64,000 nucleotides of DNA from Chitinophaga qingshengii (lineage in GTDB: Bacteria; Bacteroidota; Bacteroidia; Chitinophagales; Chitinophagaceae): assembly GCF_014529935.1 (NCBI RefSeq), contig NZ_JACVFC010000001.1, positions 2,852,001 through 2,916,000 of the forward strand, read 5' to 3'. Both the position numbers and the translations under genes were made by a program. Shown here piece by piece: positions 50,739 to 59,607 of this stretch. The notes beneath the pieces were generated by a model. That model saw nothing but the letters and a program-made list of their open reading frames with translations, was not told the origin of the DNA and made no database searches. Position 1 is the first letter of the stretch; each line of letters begins with the position of its first letter.

Positions 50739-52724
50739 CTAACGGGCAATAAACAATAGCGCATCAGCCACCACAGCGCCATCTGCCTGCTCATTACTGA
50801 TTTCCACGTAAGCCTTCTTCCCCTTTGGCAAACGGAAAGTTCCCAACAACACCCACTCGCCGGAAGTCTGCCCTTCTACTTTAATCGCTTCGGCATCTAT
50901 CTTCACCGGTGTCAGCTGTTTTCCGTCAAAAACCCGCACATGGGTTACACTAGACTGATTGGGCAGTTTAGGTACATAACTGTAAATATGATACTCGCCT
51001 TCCCGTTGTATTTCCGGGGTAAAACGCGCAGATTTCGGCACACTGCCCCTGCTGTCATCCAGATAAAGGGAAGGACCATAACCACCCCGGCCTTCTTTTT
51101 TCCAGTCGCCCTGCAGCTTCACATGAGCGGCATCATCATTGTCCACCAAAATCTCCGGCGTACTGTTATCCGCCAGGGGATTGGACGCCAGCAACTGCTG
51201 CACTTTTTTCACAGCCACCTGCTGCACCGGCACCCGGCTGTCAATAGCCACCACCGCAGCGGTAGCAGCAGATTGCGCCAGCACCATAAATACCGGCTCC
51301 ATCCGGATAGAACCGTAGGCAATATGGGAAGCCGACAAACAAACCGGTACCAGCAAATTAGCGCACTCGCCGGCTTTCGGAATCAGCGAACGGTAAGACA
51401 CCGGGTAAGGACCAAAACCGCCAATCTGTACATCGCCTTCATTCTTTACCATACCATTCACCACCAACCGCTGCGTATTATGGGAGTCCATGGTATAAGC
51501 AGCCATACCCACGCCGTCGTTTACGGTAGCGCGGCCTTCACAGTTGGCTTGAGTCATCACGTAAGCACCCACCATACGGCGCACTTCACGCACGTACAAC
51601 TGCGGCGACCAATGACCGTTATTCGTATACTCATCTTTAGGATATCCCCATTGCAGCATCTCCCGGCGCAAATGCTCCGGCATCCGCGGATCATGTCCAA
51701 TGAAATACAACAACCCTTTTGTATAGTCTTCATGCTGCCGGATAATCTGCTGACGGGTAGCGGCATCTGCTTCAGGGTAATGGTAGTTCATGCCAATCAT
51801 ATCGGTGGAAAAAGCCCCGTTATTATTGATATCCGTTTTACCGTTAGGCATCAGGTCAAACTTCAGGAATCCCCACAGGTTGCCGGCCGGCTTTTTCTCC
51901 AATACACGCAACAACAGCTCATAACGGGAAGGATCATAGTTTTCCGGTTGTGTGATCGGGATCAGGTTATCAGCCCGGTTAGTGAGGCAAATACGGAAAT
52001 TGTAGGCCTGCACACATTTATCGCCGCTGCCCTGTTTGGCCAGTGATGCGGAACTAATACCCCACAGCAGTCCGCTTTCCGGTTTACCGGCTATTTTATA
52101 GGGATCTATCCCATCCGGGAACTGATGTTTATCCCGTAACTGCACACCATTGTAGGTTTCCTGGTAAGTACCGTTATCCTCACGGCCAACGGTATACGAA
52201 ACACCGGCTTTCGCCATCAGGTCGCCTTCATAGGAACAGTCAATAAACATCCGCGCTTTTACGGCTACCGGAGAAGGGCCGTCCACCGTGATTTCACGGA
52301 TGTAACCGTTCTCTTTACGCACCGCGCTCAGGCGATGTTCATACCACACTTCTATCTGCGCATTTTTCAGATAGAAGTCGAATGTTTGGGAGGCTACATG
52401 CGGTTCAAATATCCACTGTTCAAACTTACCATAGTGGCTGCCGATACGCCGGTAAAAATCGCGGGCCAGGCCGGAGATAGCGTATTTATTGCCAATATCG
52501 GTATATCCCAGTCCGCCTGTAGTAAGGCCTCCCAGGTGTTTGCCTGGTTCTATCAGCAACACCGACTTGTTCATTTTTTTTGCGGTATAAGCTGCAATAA
52601 TACCGGCGGATGTGCCGCCATATACACAGATGTCTACTTCTCTGGGCGTGCCGGCCTGTAAGGCTGCCGGGATGGTCAACAGGCAACAAATGGCCAGCAA
52701 CCACAATTTAATTTGTCTGATCAT
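50739..52724 (-). CDS. FAD-dependent oxidoreductase with golvesin-like C-terminal domain
   Basis: This 661-residue exported protein has a signal near residues 6-24 (KLWLLAICCLLTIPAALQA). FAD binding is shown by VDICVYGGTSAGIIAAYTAKK (residues about 30-50, a GxGxxG variant) and LLIEPGKHLGGLTTGGLGYTD, and by FIDCSYEGDLMAKAGVSYTVGRED. This is the FAD-dependent oxidoreductase family PF12831 seen in polysaccharide loci. Residues about 540-660 (SARFTPEIQREGEYHIYSYV, then ADALLFIAR) resemble the golvesin/xanthan-lyase C-terminal binding module. It is the last gene of the ECF-sigma/FecR/SusC/SusD locus, 10 bases after SusD. It probably oxidises the imported or surface-bound glycan; the substrate is unknown. 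Confidence 0.88.
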   Translation of the reverse strand: MIRQIKLWLLAICCLLTIPAALQAGTPREVDICVYGGTSAGIIAAYTAKKMNKSVLLIEPGKHLGGLTTGGLGYTDIGNKYAISGLARDFYRRIGSHYGKFEQWIFEPHVASQTFDFYLKNAQIEVWYEHRLSAVRKENGYIREITVDGPSPVAVKARMFIDCSYEGDLMAKAGVSYTVGREDNGTYQETYNGVQLRDKHQFPDGIDPYKIAGKPESGLLWGISSASLAKQGSGDKCVQAYNFRICLTNRADNLIPITQPENYDPSRYELLLRVLEKKPAGNLWGFLKFDLMPNGKTDINNNGAFSTDMIGMNYHYPEADAATRQQIIRQHEDYTKGLLYFIGHDPRMPEHLRREMLQWGYPKDEYTNNGHWSPQLYVREVRRMVGAYVMTQANCEGRATVNDGVGMAAYTMDSHNTQRLVVNGMVKNEGDVQIGGFGPYPVSYRSLIPKAGECANLLVPVCLSASHIAYGSIRMEPVFMVLAQSAATAAVVAIDSRVPVQQVAVKKVQQLLASNPLADNSTPEILVDNDDAAHVKLQGDWKKEGRGGYGPSLYLDDSRGSVPKSARFTPEIQREGEYHIYSYVPKLPNQSSVTHVRVFDGKQLTPVKIDAEAIKVEGQTSGEWVLLGTFRLPKGKKAYVEISNEQADGAVVADALLFIAR

Positions 52725-52734
52725 AGTTAGTACT

Positions 52735-54183
52735 TTAATAACCGGGATTTTGGTCTTTAATAGGATCTATTGCTTTGTTATAGTTGTATTCGGTGGTAGG
52801 AATAGGCCACAGCAGATGTTTATCTGCCACGGTAATGCCTTTCATGGCTTTGATCACCTCTTTCGCAATACCCAGCCGCTTCATGTCCAGCCAGTGTTTG
52901 CCTTCACTGCAATCTTCGTAGGCGCGTTCTTTTACTACCAGGTCTATAAAAGCAGGCAGACTGCCATAATCCGCCAGTTTAAAATCGACGGTAGCATCCG
53001 CCACCATCGGGTTCTTGCCGTAAGCCCGGCGATGGATCATGTTCAGTTTCTCCATAGCATCAGTGGTAGGTCCGTTATTCACACGGCTGTCACATTCTGC
53101 ATAAAACAATAACAGATCGGCATAACGGTACATCGGGTAATCATTGCCCGCGGCGGTGGTAGTAGTACGGTCACTGAATTTTTTATTGAGGATCGTACTG
53201 GGACCGAGGCCAAACGTTTGTACGTACCAGTTATAGTTATACCGCAAATCATTTTTATCCCAGTTCTTTACAAATGTATTGTTTACCGCATCACTATACA
53301 GCGTATAATATCCTCCGGGAGGATAATAACCGGAACCGGGATAGTGGGTATACATTGGATATTGAAACCCTTGTCCGACCGGCTGCCGGGAGAATTTCAG
53401 GTAGAAGATTTCTTCCGGCGTGGTGATGATATCTGGTCCAAACAGTTTATCGAAATCTGCGGATACTGTCACGTTCACCAGCGAAAATTTCCCGGACTGT
53501 ATCACCTCCAGCGCTTTGTCGCGGGCTTTCTGGTAATCGTTCCGGTTCATGTACACATCCGCCAGCACTGTTTTAGCGGCCCATTTGGAGGGAGCGCCCA
53601 CCAAACGGCCGGCATCAGGTAAATTGATTTCTGCGAATAACAGATCGTCGGTGATCAGCTGATACACCGCATCTTTGCTGGCCCTGGGCAGATCCCGGGC
53701 TTCCATATTATTTTCTGTGCGGAGGGGTACGCCTGCCCAGTTGCGTACCAGGTAAAAATACAGCAGTCCCCGCAGGTAACGGGCTTCCGCCATGAACTGG
53801 CTTTTATCCGCATCACTAAGGTTTTTACCGACAGGTATTTTCTGAATCACAATATTGGCGTTGCGGATAGCTTCATAAAAAGCGGCCCACATATCGGCGA
53901 TGCGGGTAATATTATTGTTGTCCAGTCCGGCATAATCATTTAACGGAGCATGGCTGCCACGGCCATACATATACTCTGTATAAATTTCCTGCTGTATCTG
54001 ATACAGCGCGCCCAGCGTGCCACCGGCGCGGATAGGCGTATAAATGGCATTCAGGCCCGCCTGCACTTCGGCAGCGTTGTTATAAAACTGTTCTGCTGCA
54101 ATAGACTGCGGCTTTTCATCCAGCAGTTTTTCGCAGGAGGTAAACAGCAACACAGACAATATGATGAGGATACTATATTTCAT
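52735..54183 (-). CDS. RagB/SusD family nutrient-binding lipoprotein
   Basis: This 482-residue lipoprotein has Cys17 in L-F-T-S-C followed by EKLLDEKPQS. SusD helices are clear: YNNAAEVQAGLNAIYTPIRAG, YEAIRNANIVIQKI, RYLRGLLYFYLVRNWAGVPL (the conserved A-R-x-L-R-A-x-x-Y-x-x-L segment) and SKWAAKTVLADVYMNRNDY. The C-terminus is typical (HLLWPIPTTEYNYN). It partners the STN-type SusC encoded 24 bases upstream. Confidence 0.95.
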   Translation of the reverse strand: MKYSILIILSVLLFTSCEKLLDEKPQSIAAEQFYNNAAEVQAGLNAIYTPIRAGGTLGALYQIQQEIYTEYMYGRGSHAPLNDYAGLDNNNITRIADMWAAFYEAIRNANIVIQKIPVGKNLSDADKSQFMAEARYLRGLLYFYLVRNWAGVPLRTENNMEARDLPRASKDAVYQLITDDLLFAEINLPDAGRLVGAPSKWAAKTVLADVYMNRNDYQKARDKALEVIQSGKFSLVNVTVSADFDKLFGPDIITTPEEIFYLKFSRQPVGQGFQYPMYTHYPGSGYYPPGGYYTLYSDAVNNTFVKNWDKNDLRYNYNWYVQTFGLGPSTILNKKFSDRTTTTAAGNDYPMYRYADLLLFYAECDSRVNNGPTTDAMEKLNMIHRRAYGKNPMVADATVDFKLADYGSLPAFIDLVVKERAYEDCSEGKHWLDMKRLGIAKEVIKAMKGITVADKHLLWPIPTTEYNYNKAIDPIKDQNPGY

Positions 54184-54207
54184 AAAAAAGATTGAACTGT
54201 TGGAAAA

Positions 54208-57200
54208 TCAAAAACCGCATCTGATGCCGAACGTCACCGACTTATTGGTAGGATAAGTGGCATAGTCAATCCCCTGGTTGACGGAGCTCTGCGCACCAGG
54301 TGCTACCAGGTAAGCGAAGGAGTTCACCTCCGGATCATACCAGGAATATTTGGTGATGGTGATCAGGTTTTGCCCGCTGACATATACCTGTGCTTTCTTA
54401 AACCATTTCACATGCATTTTTTCCAGGGGGATGTTGTAAGCCAGTTGTATATTTTTAAACCGCAGATAGGAGCCGTCTTCCACGAAACGGGTGGACATAT
54501 TCGCGTTCAGCGAACGGGTGATTTTCGGATATTTCGCCTGGGTGTTTTCCGGTGTCCAGTGGTCGTAAGCCACGTCTGCCGGCAAGTTCAGCCCCATACC
54601 CAAATCCAGCGTAGCTGCTTTATTCAGGTTGTAAATATCGTTGCCTTTGGAACCCTGGATAAAAACGGATAACTCAAATCCTTTGTAGCTGGTCACGGAA
54701 TTGATGCCATAGAGGAAGTCCGGATTAGGATTACCGATATAGGTTTTATCATCCGCACTGATTTTTCCATCTTTGTTCAGATCGGCATATTGCAGGTTGC
54801 CTTTGTCGGTATAACCGGTTTCTACATAGCCATAGAACACACCAAAGGGCTGGCCTTCACGCAGCAGGTTCACATAATCGTTGAGCGAACCGGTATAGAA
54901 GGTATTACCGTAGATATCCTGCCCGTTATATAGTTTCACGATCTTATTGCGGTTAAAGGAGATGTTGGCATTTACGTTCCAGGTAACTTCTTTTTTAAGG
55001 ATATCCACATCTACGGCGAACTCCATGCCTTTATTCTCCATCTCACCTACATTTTGCAGGGTAGTGCGGTAACCCATGGAGGCGGGCAACTGCACGGTAT
55101 TCAGCAGGTTCTTTGTTCTTTTTTGGTAGAAGTCAGCCGTGAAGCGCACCTTATCATTAAAAAATGCTGCATCCACACCGAAATCAGCCTGGTAGGTGGT
55201 TTCCCACTTGAGGTTACCCGGCAGCATGATATTAGGGGCCAGGGCAGTGTACAGCGCATCACCGAAGATGGTGTTGCCTGCTTTCAGCTGGTTCATGGTT
55301 TGGTAGGGACTGATCGCGGCACTGCCGGTAGCGCCGTAGCTGGCCCTTACTTTCAGGTCGGATAGCAGGCTGGAACCTTTCAGGAAAGGCTCATCGATAG
55401 CTCTCCAGGCGATGGCGGCAGAAGGGAAGTTGCTCCACTTGTTACCCGGTGAATAACGGGAAGATCCGTCCCGGCGTATACTCACGGTAAACAGGTACCT
55501 GTCCATGAGGGTATAATTTACCCTGGCCAGGTAGGAAAGCAGCACCCATCTTTCATAGGAACTGGCCGGAACGCCCGGTGTACCGGCGCTTCCGAGAGAA
55601 CCTGTTTTAGTGACATCACTCAGGAAACCGGTGCCGGAGCCATCCAGGGTGGTTTTTACATAGTCCTGGTAGGTAAACCCGGCAGTTACGTTGATGCCGT
55701 GTATACCCAGCTTTTTGTTATAATAAAGCACGTTCTCGTTCAGCAGGCTGGTGGACTGGGTCGTTCTAACCGAAGCCGATCCTACGGAGTTGGTAGAAGG
55801 TTCAATGTTGGCATAATAGTCGCCACGATCGTTCAGGTTGTCGATACCGCCGGAAATACGCAGGGACAAGTCTTTCCACGGCTTAATCGTCAGTGCTGCA
55901 TTGGAAAACACACGGTCGCCCTTGAGGCGGTCGGCCACCTGGTTAATAGGTATCATCGGGTTGATGATCGCATTAGAGATAAAAGGGTAGGCTGTTGTAA
56001 GGCGGCGGTAGCTACCATCGGCCAGGTAGGGAGTTAATGTAGGCGGCGCCATCAGCATGGCGGAAATCAGATCACTGCCCCTGTTACCCGGATTGGAATT
56101 CTGACTGCGTGTATCCATGCGTGTTAGCGTAGCGTTATAGGAAACGCTGAAGATCTTACTGATATCATGTTCTACGCTACCGCGGATAGAATAACGTTTA
56201 TAGTCGCTGTTGCGTACGATACCATCCTGCAGGAACATGCCGGCAGAAAGGGAGAAGCGGGTTTTATCTGTCCCACCGCTCACAGTGGCGCTGGTATTGT
56301 AGATGGGCGCTTTGTGCATCACCAGGTCCTGCCAGTCGGTACCAGGATTCAGTCCGAAAGAATCGATCTGCGCTTTGGTGAAATAAGGCGCCTGTCCGTC
56401 GTTGACAGCCTGTTCGTTGTACAACGTAGCATACTGCTGTGCATTCATCAGTTTCATCTTTTTAGAAACAGATTGAATGGTATAACCGGCGGTGACTTCC
56501 ACATTGGTCGTTTCTTTTTTCTTTCCGGCTTTAGTGGTGATGATCACGATACCGTTGGCTCCACGGGAGCCGTAGATCGCCGTGGAAGAAGCATCTTTCA
56601 GAATTTCTATGGAAGCGATATCTGAAGGTTGCAGAAAAGTAGGGTTTCCGTTGTAGGGAAATCCGTCGATCACATACAGCGGATCATTGCCGCCCATGAT
56701 GGAATTGATACCTCGTATACGCACGCTGATAGCGCCACCGGGGGAGCCGTTGTTTTGCATCACGCGTACGCCGGGAGCGCGGCCGCTCAGGGATTGCATG
56801 ACGTTGGTATTAGGCTGGGCGGTGATATCGGCGGATTTTATCTGGGATACCGAACCGGTGAGGTCGCTTTTTTTGGTGGTACCGTAGCCGATCACCACTA
56901 CTTCGCTGGCGTTATTCACATCGGCTTCCAGGCGTATTTGCAGCGGCTGTTTAGCAGTGGCAGCTGTTTCCTGGGGTTTGTAGCCGATGTAGGATATAAC
57001 GAGGACGGCAGTACGTGGAACCGTTAATTTAAAGTAGCCGTCGGCGTTGGTCTGGATACCGGCTTTACCACCTTTCACCACCACGGTGGCGCCGGGCAGC
57101 GGCTCTCCGGTCGTGCTGGTTACCCGTCCGCTGACTTCCACCTGTTGCTCTTGTGGCAGTGCGGGAGCAGGAATCTTTTTCGTCATATCCGCCGGTTCTA

Positions 57201-57549
57201 TCACAATATTCTGTCCGACGATGCTCCAGGTGAGGGATTGCTGCCGCAGGCAGCGTTCCAGCACTTCTTCCAGGGGTACTGCTTTCACGTCTACGGTTAC
57301 ACGCTTTGCGTTGTCGAGCAGGCGGTGATCGAAGAAAAAGACGTAGCCGGTTTGTTTTTCGATAGCACGGAAAATTTTTTCGAGCGGCGCATTCCGTTCA
57401 GACAGGGATATACTCTGGGAATAGCCCCTGGCGCTCACCTGTAAACAGGCGCATAATACAATAATGGCTGATAATTTCATGGCCAGCAGCATTTTGGCGA
57501 TACACCGGGGTTGATAGGCCGGTCGCCTGCAAATAGAACTAAATTGCAT
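54208..57549 (-). CDS. SusC/RagA family TonB-linked receptor with STN domain
   Basis: This 1113-residue protein has a signal region (IIVLCACLQVSARGYSQ). The STN domain lies at about 45-122 (APLEKIFRAIEKQTGYVFFFD, LEEVLERCLRQQSLTW), and a carboxypeptidase-regulatory-like domain at about 138-215 (VSGRVTSTTGEPLPGATVVVKG). The SusC plug carries NVMQSLSGRAPGVRVMQNNG and SDIASIEILKDASSTAIYG. The barrel ends SVTFGIRCGF. Its STN domain fits signalling to the FecR encoded upstream. A plus-strand antisense unit overlaps its start codon (see 57563). Confidence 0.95.
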   Translation of the reverse strand: MQFSSICRRPAYQPRCIAKMLLAMKLSAIIVLCACLQVSARGYSQSISLSERNAPLEKIFRAIEKQTGYVFFFDHRLLDNAKRVTVDVKAVPLEEVLERCLRQQSLTWSIVGQNIVIEPADMTKKIPAPALPQEQQVEVSGRVTSTTGEPLPGATVVVKGGKAGIQTNADGYFKLTVPRTAVLVISYIGYKPQETAATAKQPLQIRLEADVNNASEVVVIGYGTTKKSDLTGSVSQIKSADITAQPNTNVMQSLSGRAPGVRVMQNNGSPGGAISVRIRGINSIMGGNDPLYVIDGFPYNGNPTFLQPSDIASIEILKDASSTAIYGSRGANGIVIITTKAGKKKETTNVEVTAGYTIQSVSKKMKLMNAQQYATLYNEQAVNDGQAPYFTKAQIDSFGLNPGTDWQDLVMHKAPIYNTSATVSGGTDKTRFSLSAGMFLQDGIVRNSDYKRYSIRGSVEHDISKIFSVSYNATLTRMDTRSQNSNPGNRGSDLISAMLMAPPTLTPYLADGSYRRLTTAYPFISNAIINPMIPINQVADRLKGDRVFSNAALTIKPWKDLSLRISGGIDNLNDRGDYYANIEPSTNSVGSASVRTTQSTSLLNENVLYYNKKLGIHGINVTAGFTYQDYVKTTLDGSGTGFLSDVTKTGSLGSAGTPGVPASSYERWVLLSYLARVNYTLMDRYLFTVSIRRDGSSRYSPGNKWSNFPSAAIAWRAIDEPFLKGSSLLSDLKVRASYGATGSAAISPYQTMNQLKAGNTIFGDALYTALAPNIMLPGNLKWETTYQADFGVDAAFFNDKVRFTADFYQKRTKNLLNTVQLPASMGYRTTLQNVGEMENKGMEFAVDVDILKKEVTWNVNANISFNRNKIVKLYNGQDIYGNTFYTGSLNDYVNLLREGQPFGVFYGYVETGYTDKGNLQYADLNKDGKISADDKTYIGNPNPDFLYGINSVTSYKGFELSVFIQGSKGNDIYNLNKAATLDLGMGLNLPADVAYDHWTPENTQAKYPKITRSLNANMSTRFVEDGSYLRFKNIQLAYNIPLEKMHVKWFKKAQVYVSGQNLITITKYSWYDPEVNSFAYLVAPGAQSSVNQGIDYATYPTNKSVTFGIRCGF

Positions 57550-57556
57550 ACTTTTG
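57549..57556 (+). promoter_or_regulatory. Putative antisense -7 element over the susC start codon
   Basis: TACTTTTG begins on the last base of the start-codon complement, exactly as at 27843-27850 in the other ECF/FecR locus. The alternative is a shared A-rich translation-start context on the minus strand. Confidence 0.45.
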
Positions 57557-57562
57557 AATTGT

Positions 57563-57677
57563 TTGGGTAATAAAAGCCCTGTCCCGGTGTTAAAACCAGG
57601 CGCGGGAGTCGTGGAACGATTTTCATTGGGTTACCCAAACGACTGCCGGGAGTGCTGGAACACTTCCGGTTTTTTTT
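57563..57677 (+). ncRNA. Predicted cis-antisense RNA in the FecR-SusC gap
   Basis: It would be about 115 nt, antisense to the susC 5' untranslated region. Near its predicted 5' end, GTTTGGGTAA (57561-57570) is a perfect 10-bp inverted repeat with TTACCCAAAC (57631-57640), which would close a long stem. TCCCG/CGGGA (57582-57586 with 57603-57607) folds inside it. A terminator with eight U follows. Position and layout match the predicted RNA at 27857 and the DonS-type RNAs of Bacteroides. The ends are estimates. Confidence 0.5.
57646..57677 (+). terminator. Plus-strand intrinsic terminator between fecR and susC
   Basis: A 9-bp stem (CCGGGAGTG with CACTTCCGG, one G-U pair) and a 6-nt loop are followed by eight T (57670-57677). 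No plus-strand protein gene is upstream. Confidence 0.75.
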
Positions 57678-57722
57678 GGGCCCCTGTAGTGTTTACCTAA
57701 TCATTTTTCATAACGGTTGTTT

Positions 57723-58892
57723 TCATGGTATGACGATGATTTTCTTTTTTTCCAGTCTGACGTGGATTTTACTGAGTTCTAATATTTTCAATACTTCTTC
57801 TATACTGCTGTTACGGGATATTTTCCCGCCAAATTCCCGGTCGGGCACATGGCCTTCATAAGCCACTTCCACATCGTACCAACGGGCTATCTGCCGCATT
57901 ACGCCGGGTAATTTTTCATGGTTGAACTGGAAGTATCCGTTTTTCCAGGCAACGATTTCATCTACATCCACATTATTAACAACTGCCAGCTGGCCGGTGG
58001 CGTCCAGGCGGAGCTGCTGACCAGGCCGCAGCGGTGTTTGCGCACCGGCGGCATCTATTTTCACGGCGCCTTCCAGCAGGGTAGTCCGGATGGTGGCTTC
58101 TTCCGTATAGGCCATGACGTTAAAGTGTGTTCCCAGCACCTGGATGTCCATATTATTCAGCTTTACATGGAAAGGTTTATTGGGCATGGGCGCCACTTCA
58201 AAGTAGGCTTCACCGGTGAGCTGTACGGTTCTGTCGCGGCCACTGAAGGCGGTAGGGTAACGGAGTGTGGAAGCGGCGTTGATCCATACTTTGGTGCCAT
58301 CCGGCAGGGTTACGCGGAACTGCCCGCCCCGGGGGATGGCGAGGGTGTTGTATTGCAGGGCGCCGCCGGTATGGCTGCCGCTGGCTTTATAAGCCAGCTG
58401 GCCGCTGTCGACCTGCACAACCTGTACATTCCCTTGCTGAGCCAGTGCACCGTTACCGGCACTGTCCAGCGTAATGGTGCTGCCGTCTGCCAGGGTGAGC
58501 GTGGCTTTGTTGCTGCCGGGCATCACTTCATGGGCAGGCACCGGTGTATGCTTAGCCAGCGGCTGTTGCCGGCGGCCGGACAACCAAAACACCGCGGAAG
58601 TGATGATAATGGTGAGCGCTACCGCAGCGACGGCGGGGATAAGCCAGCGATGGCGGCCCATCGGTACTACAGGCGTGCCTGCCGGGCGTATGGAGGCATA
58701 TACCTGCTCCATACGTGCCGGATCAGCATGGCCATGCAGTTGTTTGTCCTGTAATAAAGACAAGAGGGCTTCTTCCCACTGTTCCTGCCCTTCGCCTTCG
58801 CGCAGCGTTTCCCAGAGACGGCGGGTTTCTTCTTCGCTCAGCTCCTCGTTGAGATATCTTCTTATCAGTGTTGATAAAGGTGTTGATTCCAT
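57723..58892 (-). CDS. FecR family anti-sigma factor
   Basis: This 389-residue protein has a cytoplasmic N-terminal part with RRYLNEELSEEETRRLWETL and a membrane helix at about residues 84-105 (WLIPAVAAVALTIIITSAVFWL). The FecR domain lies at about 185-285 (LAIPRGGQFRVTLPDGTKVWINAASTLRYP, LTGEAYFEVAPMPNKPFHVK, VLGTHFNVMAY). The C-terminal DUF4974 runs from about 320 to 389 (LPGVMRQIARWYDVEVAYEG). It is a longer FecR than the one at 28031 because of an extra segment before the FecR domain (TLADGSTITLDSAGNGALAQ). It controls the adjacent ECF sigma factor. Confidence 0.96.
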   Translation of the reverse strand: MESTPLSTLIRRYLNEELSEEETRRLWETLREGEGQEQWEEALLSLLQDKQLHGHADPARMEQVYASIRPAGTPVVPMGRHRWLIPAVAAVALTIIITSAVFWLSGRRQQPLAKHTPVPAHEVMPGSNKATLTLADGSTITLDSAGNGALAQQGNVQVVQVDSGQLAYKASGSHTGGALQYNTLAIPRGGQFRVTLPDGTKVWINAASTLRYPTAFSGRDRTVQLTGEAYFEVAPMPNKPFHVKLNNMDIQVLGTHFNVMAYTEEATIRTTLLEGAVKIDAAGAQTPLRPGQQLRLDATGQLAVVNNVDVDEIVAWKNGYFQFNHEKLPGVMRQIARWYDVEVAYEGHVPDREFGGKISRNSSIEEVLKILELSKIHVRLEKKKIIVIP

Positions 58893-58963
58893 AGCCGGTA
58901 TACGACGTTACAGGATAAAGACGCATCAACTTAAAAGAGGGAGGTGGTCGCTTCAAAAAAAAT

Positions 58964-59554
58964 TTAAGGGGTAATCGTCAGCATGATCAGCAACAAGGTA
59001 CCGGGATAGTGGGCGAGCAGTTTACGCAGGGTGGCGAGGGCTTGTACAATATAACTTTTGATGGTAATACGGGATACGCCCATGGCCTGGGCTATTTCAT
59101 CGTGGCGCATGCCTTCAAAGCGGCTCATCCGGAAGGCTTTCTGTTGTTGGGGTGGCAGGCGGCGGATAGCGGTATGAATGGCGTCCTCCAGTTCTTTGAA
59201 CTCGGTACGGGCTTCCGCGCCGCTATGCGTATGTTCGTGATGGTAATCCTGCAGGTATTGCCGGTAGGCATCCTGTGAGGCTAATTTGCGCAGCCGGCTG
59301 TAGAGCAGGTTACGGGCCATAATAAAAAAGTAGGCCTCCAGCTTCTCTATGTGCGCCAGCTGCGCACGTTTTTCCCAGAGCGTTACAAAAATGTCCTGGG
59401 CAATGTCTTCTGCTATATCGGGCGAACGGGACAACAGCAGGGCCGATGAATACACAGCATCCCAATGACGCAGGAACAGTTCGCGGTACGCGTCCTCATC
59501 TCCTGCAGCCATACGCCTCAGTAGTTCAGTTTCACTATGTGGAATTGCATGCAT
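58964..59554 (-). CDS. ECF RNA polymerase sigma factor
   Basis: This 196-residue protein has region 2 at about 20-90 (AYRELFLRHWDAVYSSALLL, EDIAQDIFVTLWEKRAQL) and region 4 at about 130-185 (LPPQQQKAFRMSRFEGMRHDEIA, GVSRITIKSYIVQALATL). It pairs with the FecR encoded 71 bases downstream and the STN-type SusC beyond. I found no TAnnTTTG element in the 53 bases upstream, so it may be transcribed from further upstream, through or before the nitrilase gene. Confidence 0.95.
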   Translation of the reverse strand: MHAIPHSETELLRRMAAGDEDAYRELFLRHWDAVYSSALLLSRSPDIAEDIAQDIFVTLWEKRAQLAHIEKLEAYFFIMARNLLYSRLRKLASQDAYRQYLQDYHHEHTHSGAEARTEFKELEDAIHTAIRRLPPQQQKAFRMSRFEGMRHDEIAQAMGVSRITIKSYIVQALATLRKLLAHYPGTLLLIMLTITP

Positions 59555-59607
59555 CGTTGGCAGACCCGGAGCGTCTGTTCTACCCGGAGTTTTAAAAATA
59601 ATAAAAC

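Noticed and set aside
50940..52046. Open frame of 368 codons on the plus strand
   Set aside because: It is antisense to the FAD oxidoreductase gene, is rich in His and Arg in a non-protein-like way, and has no start signal; it is a shadow of the real gene.
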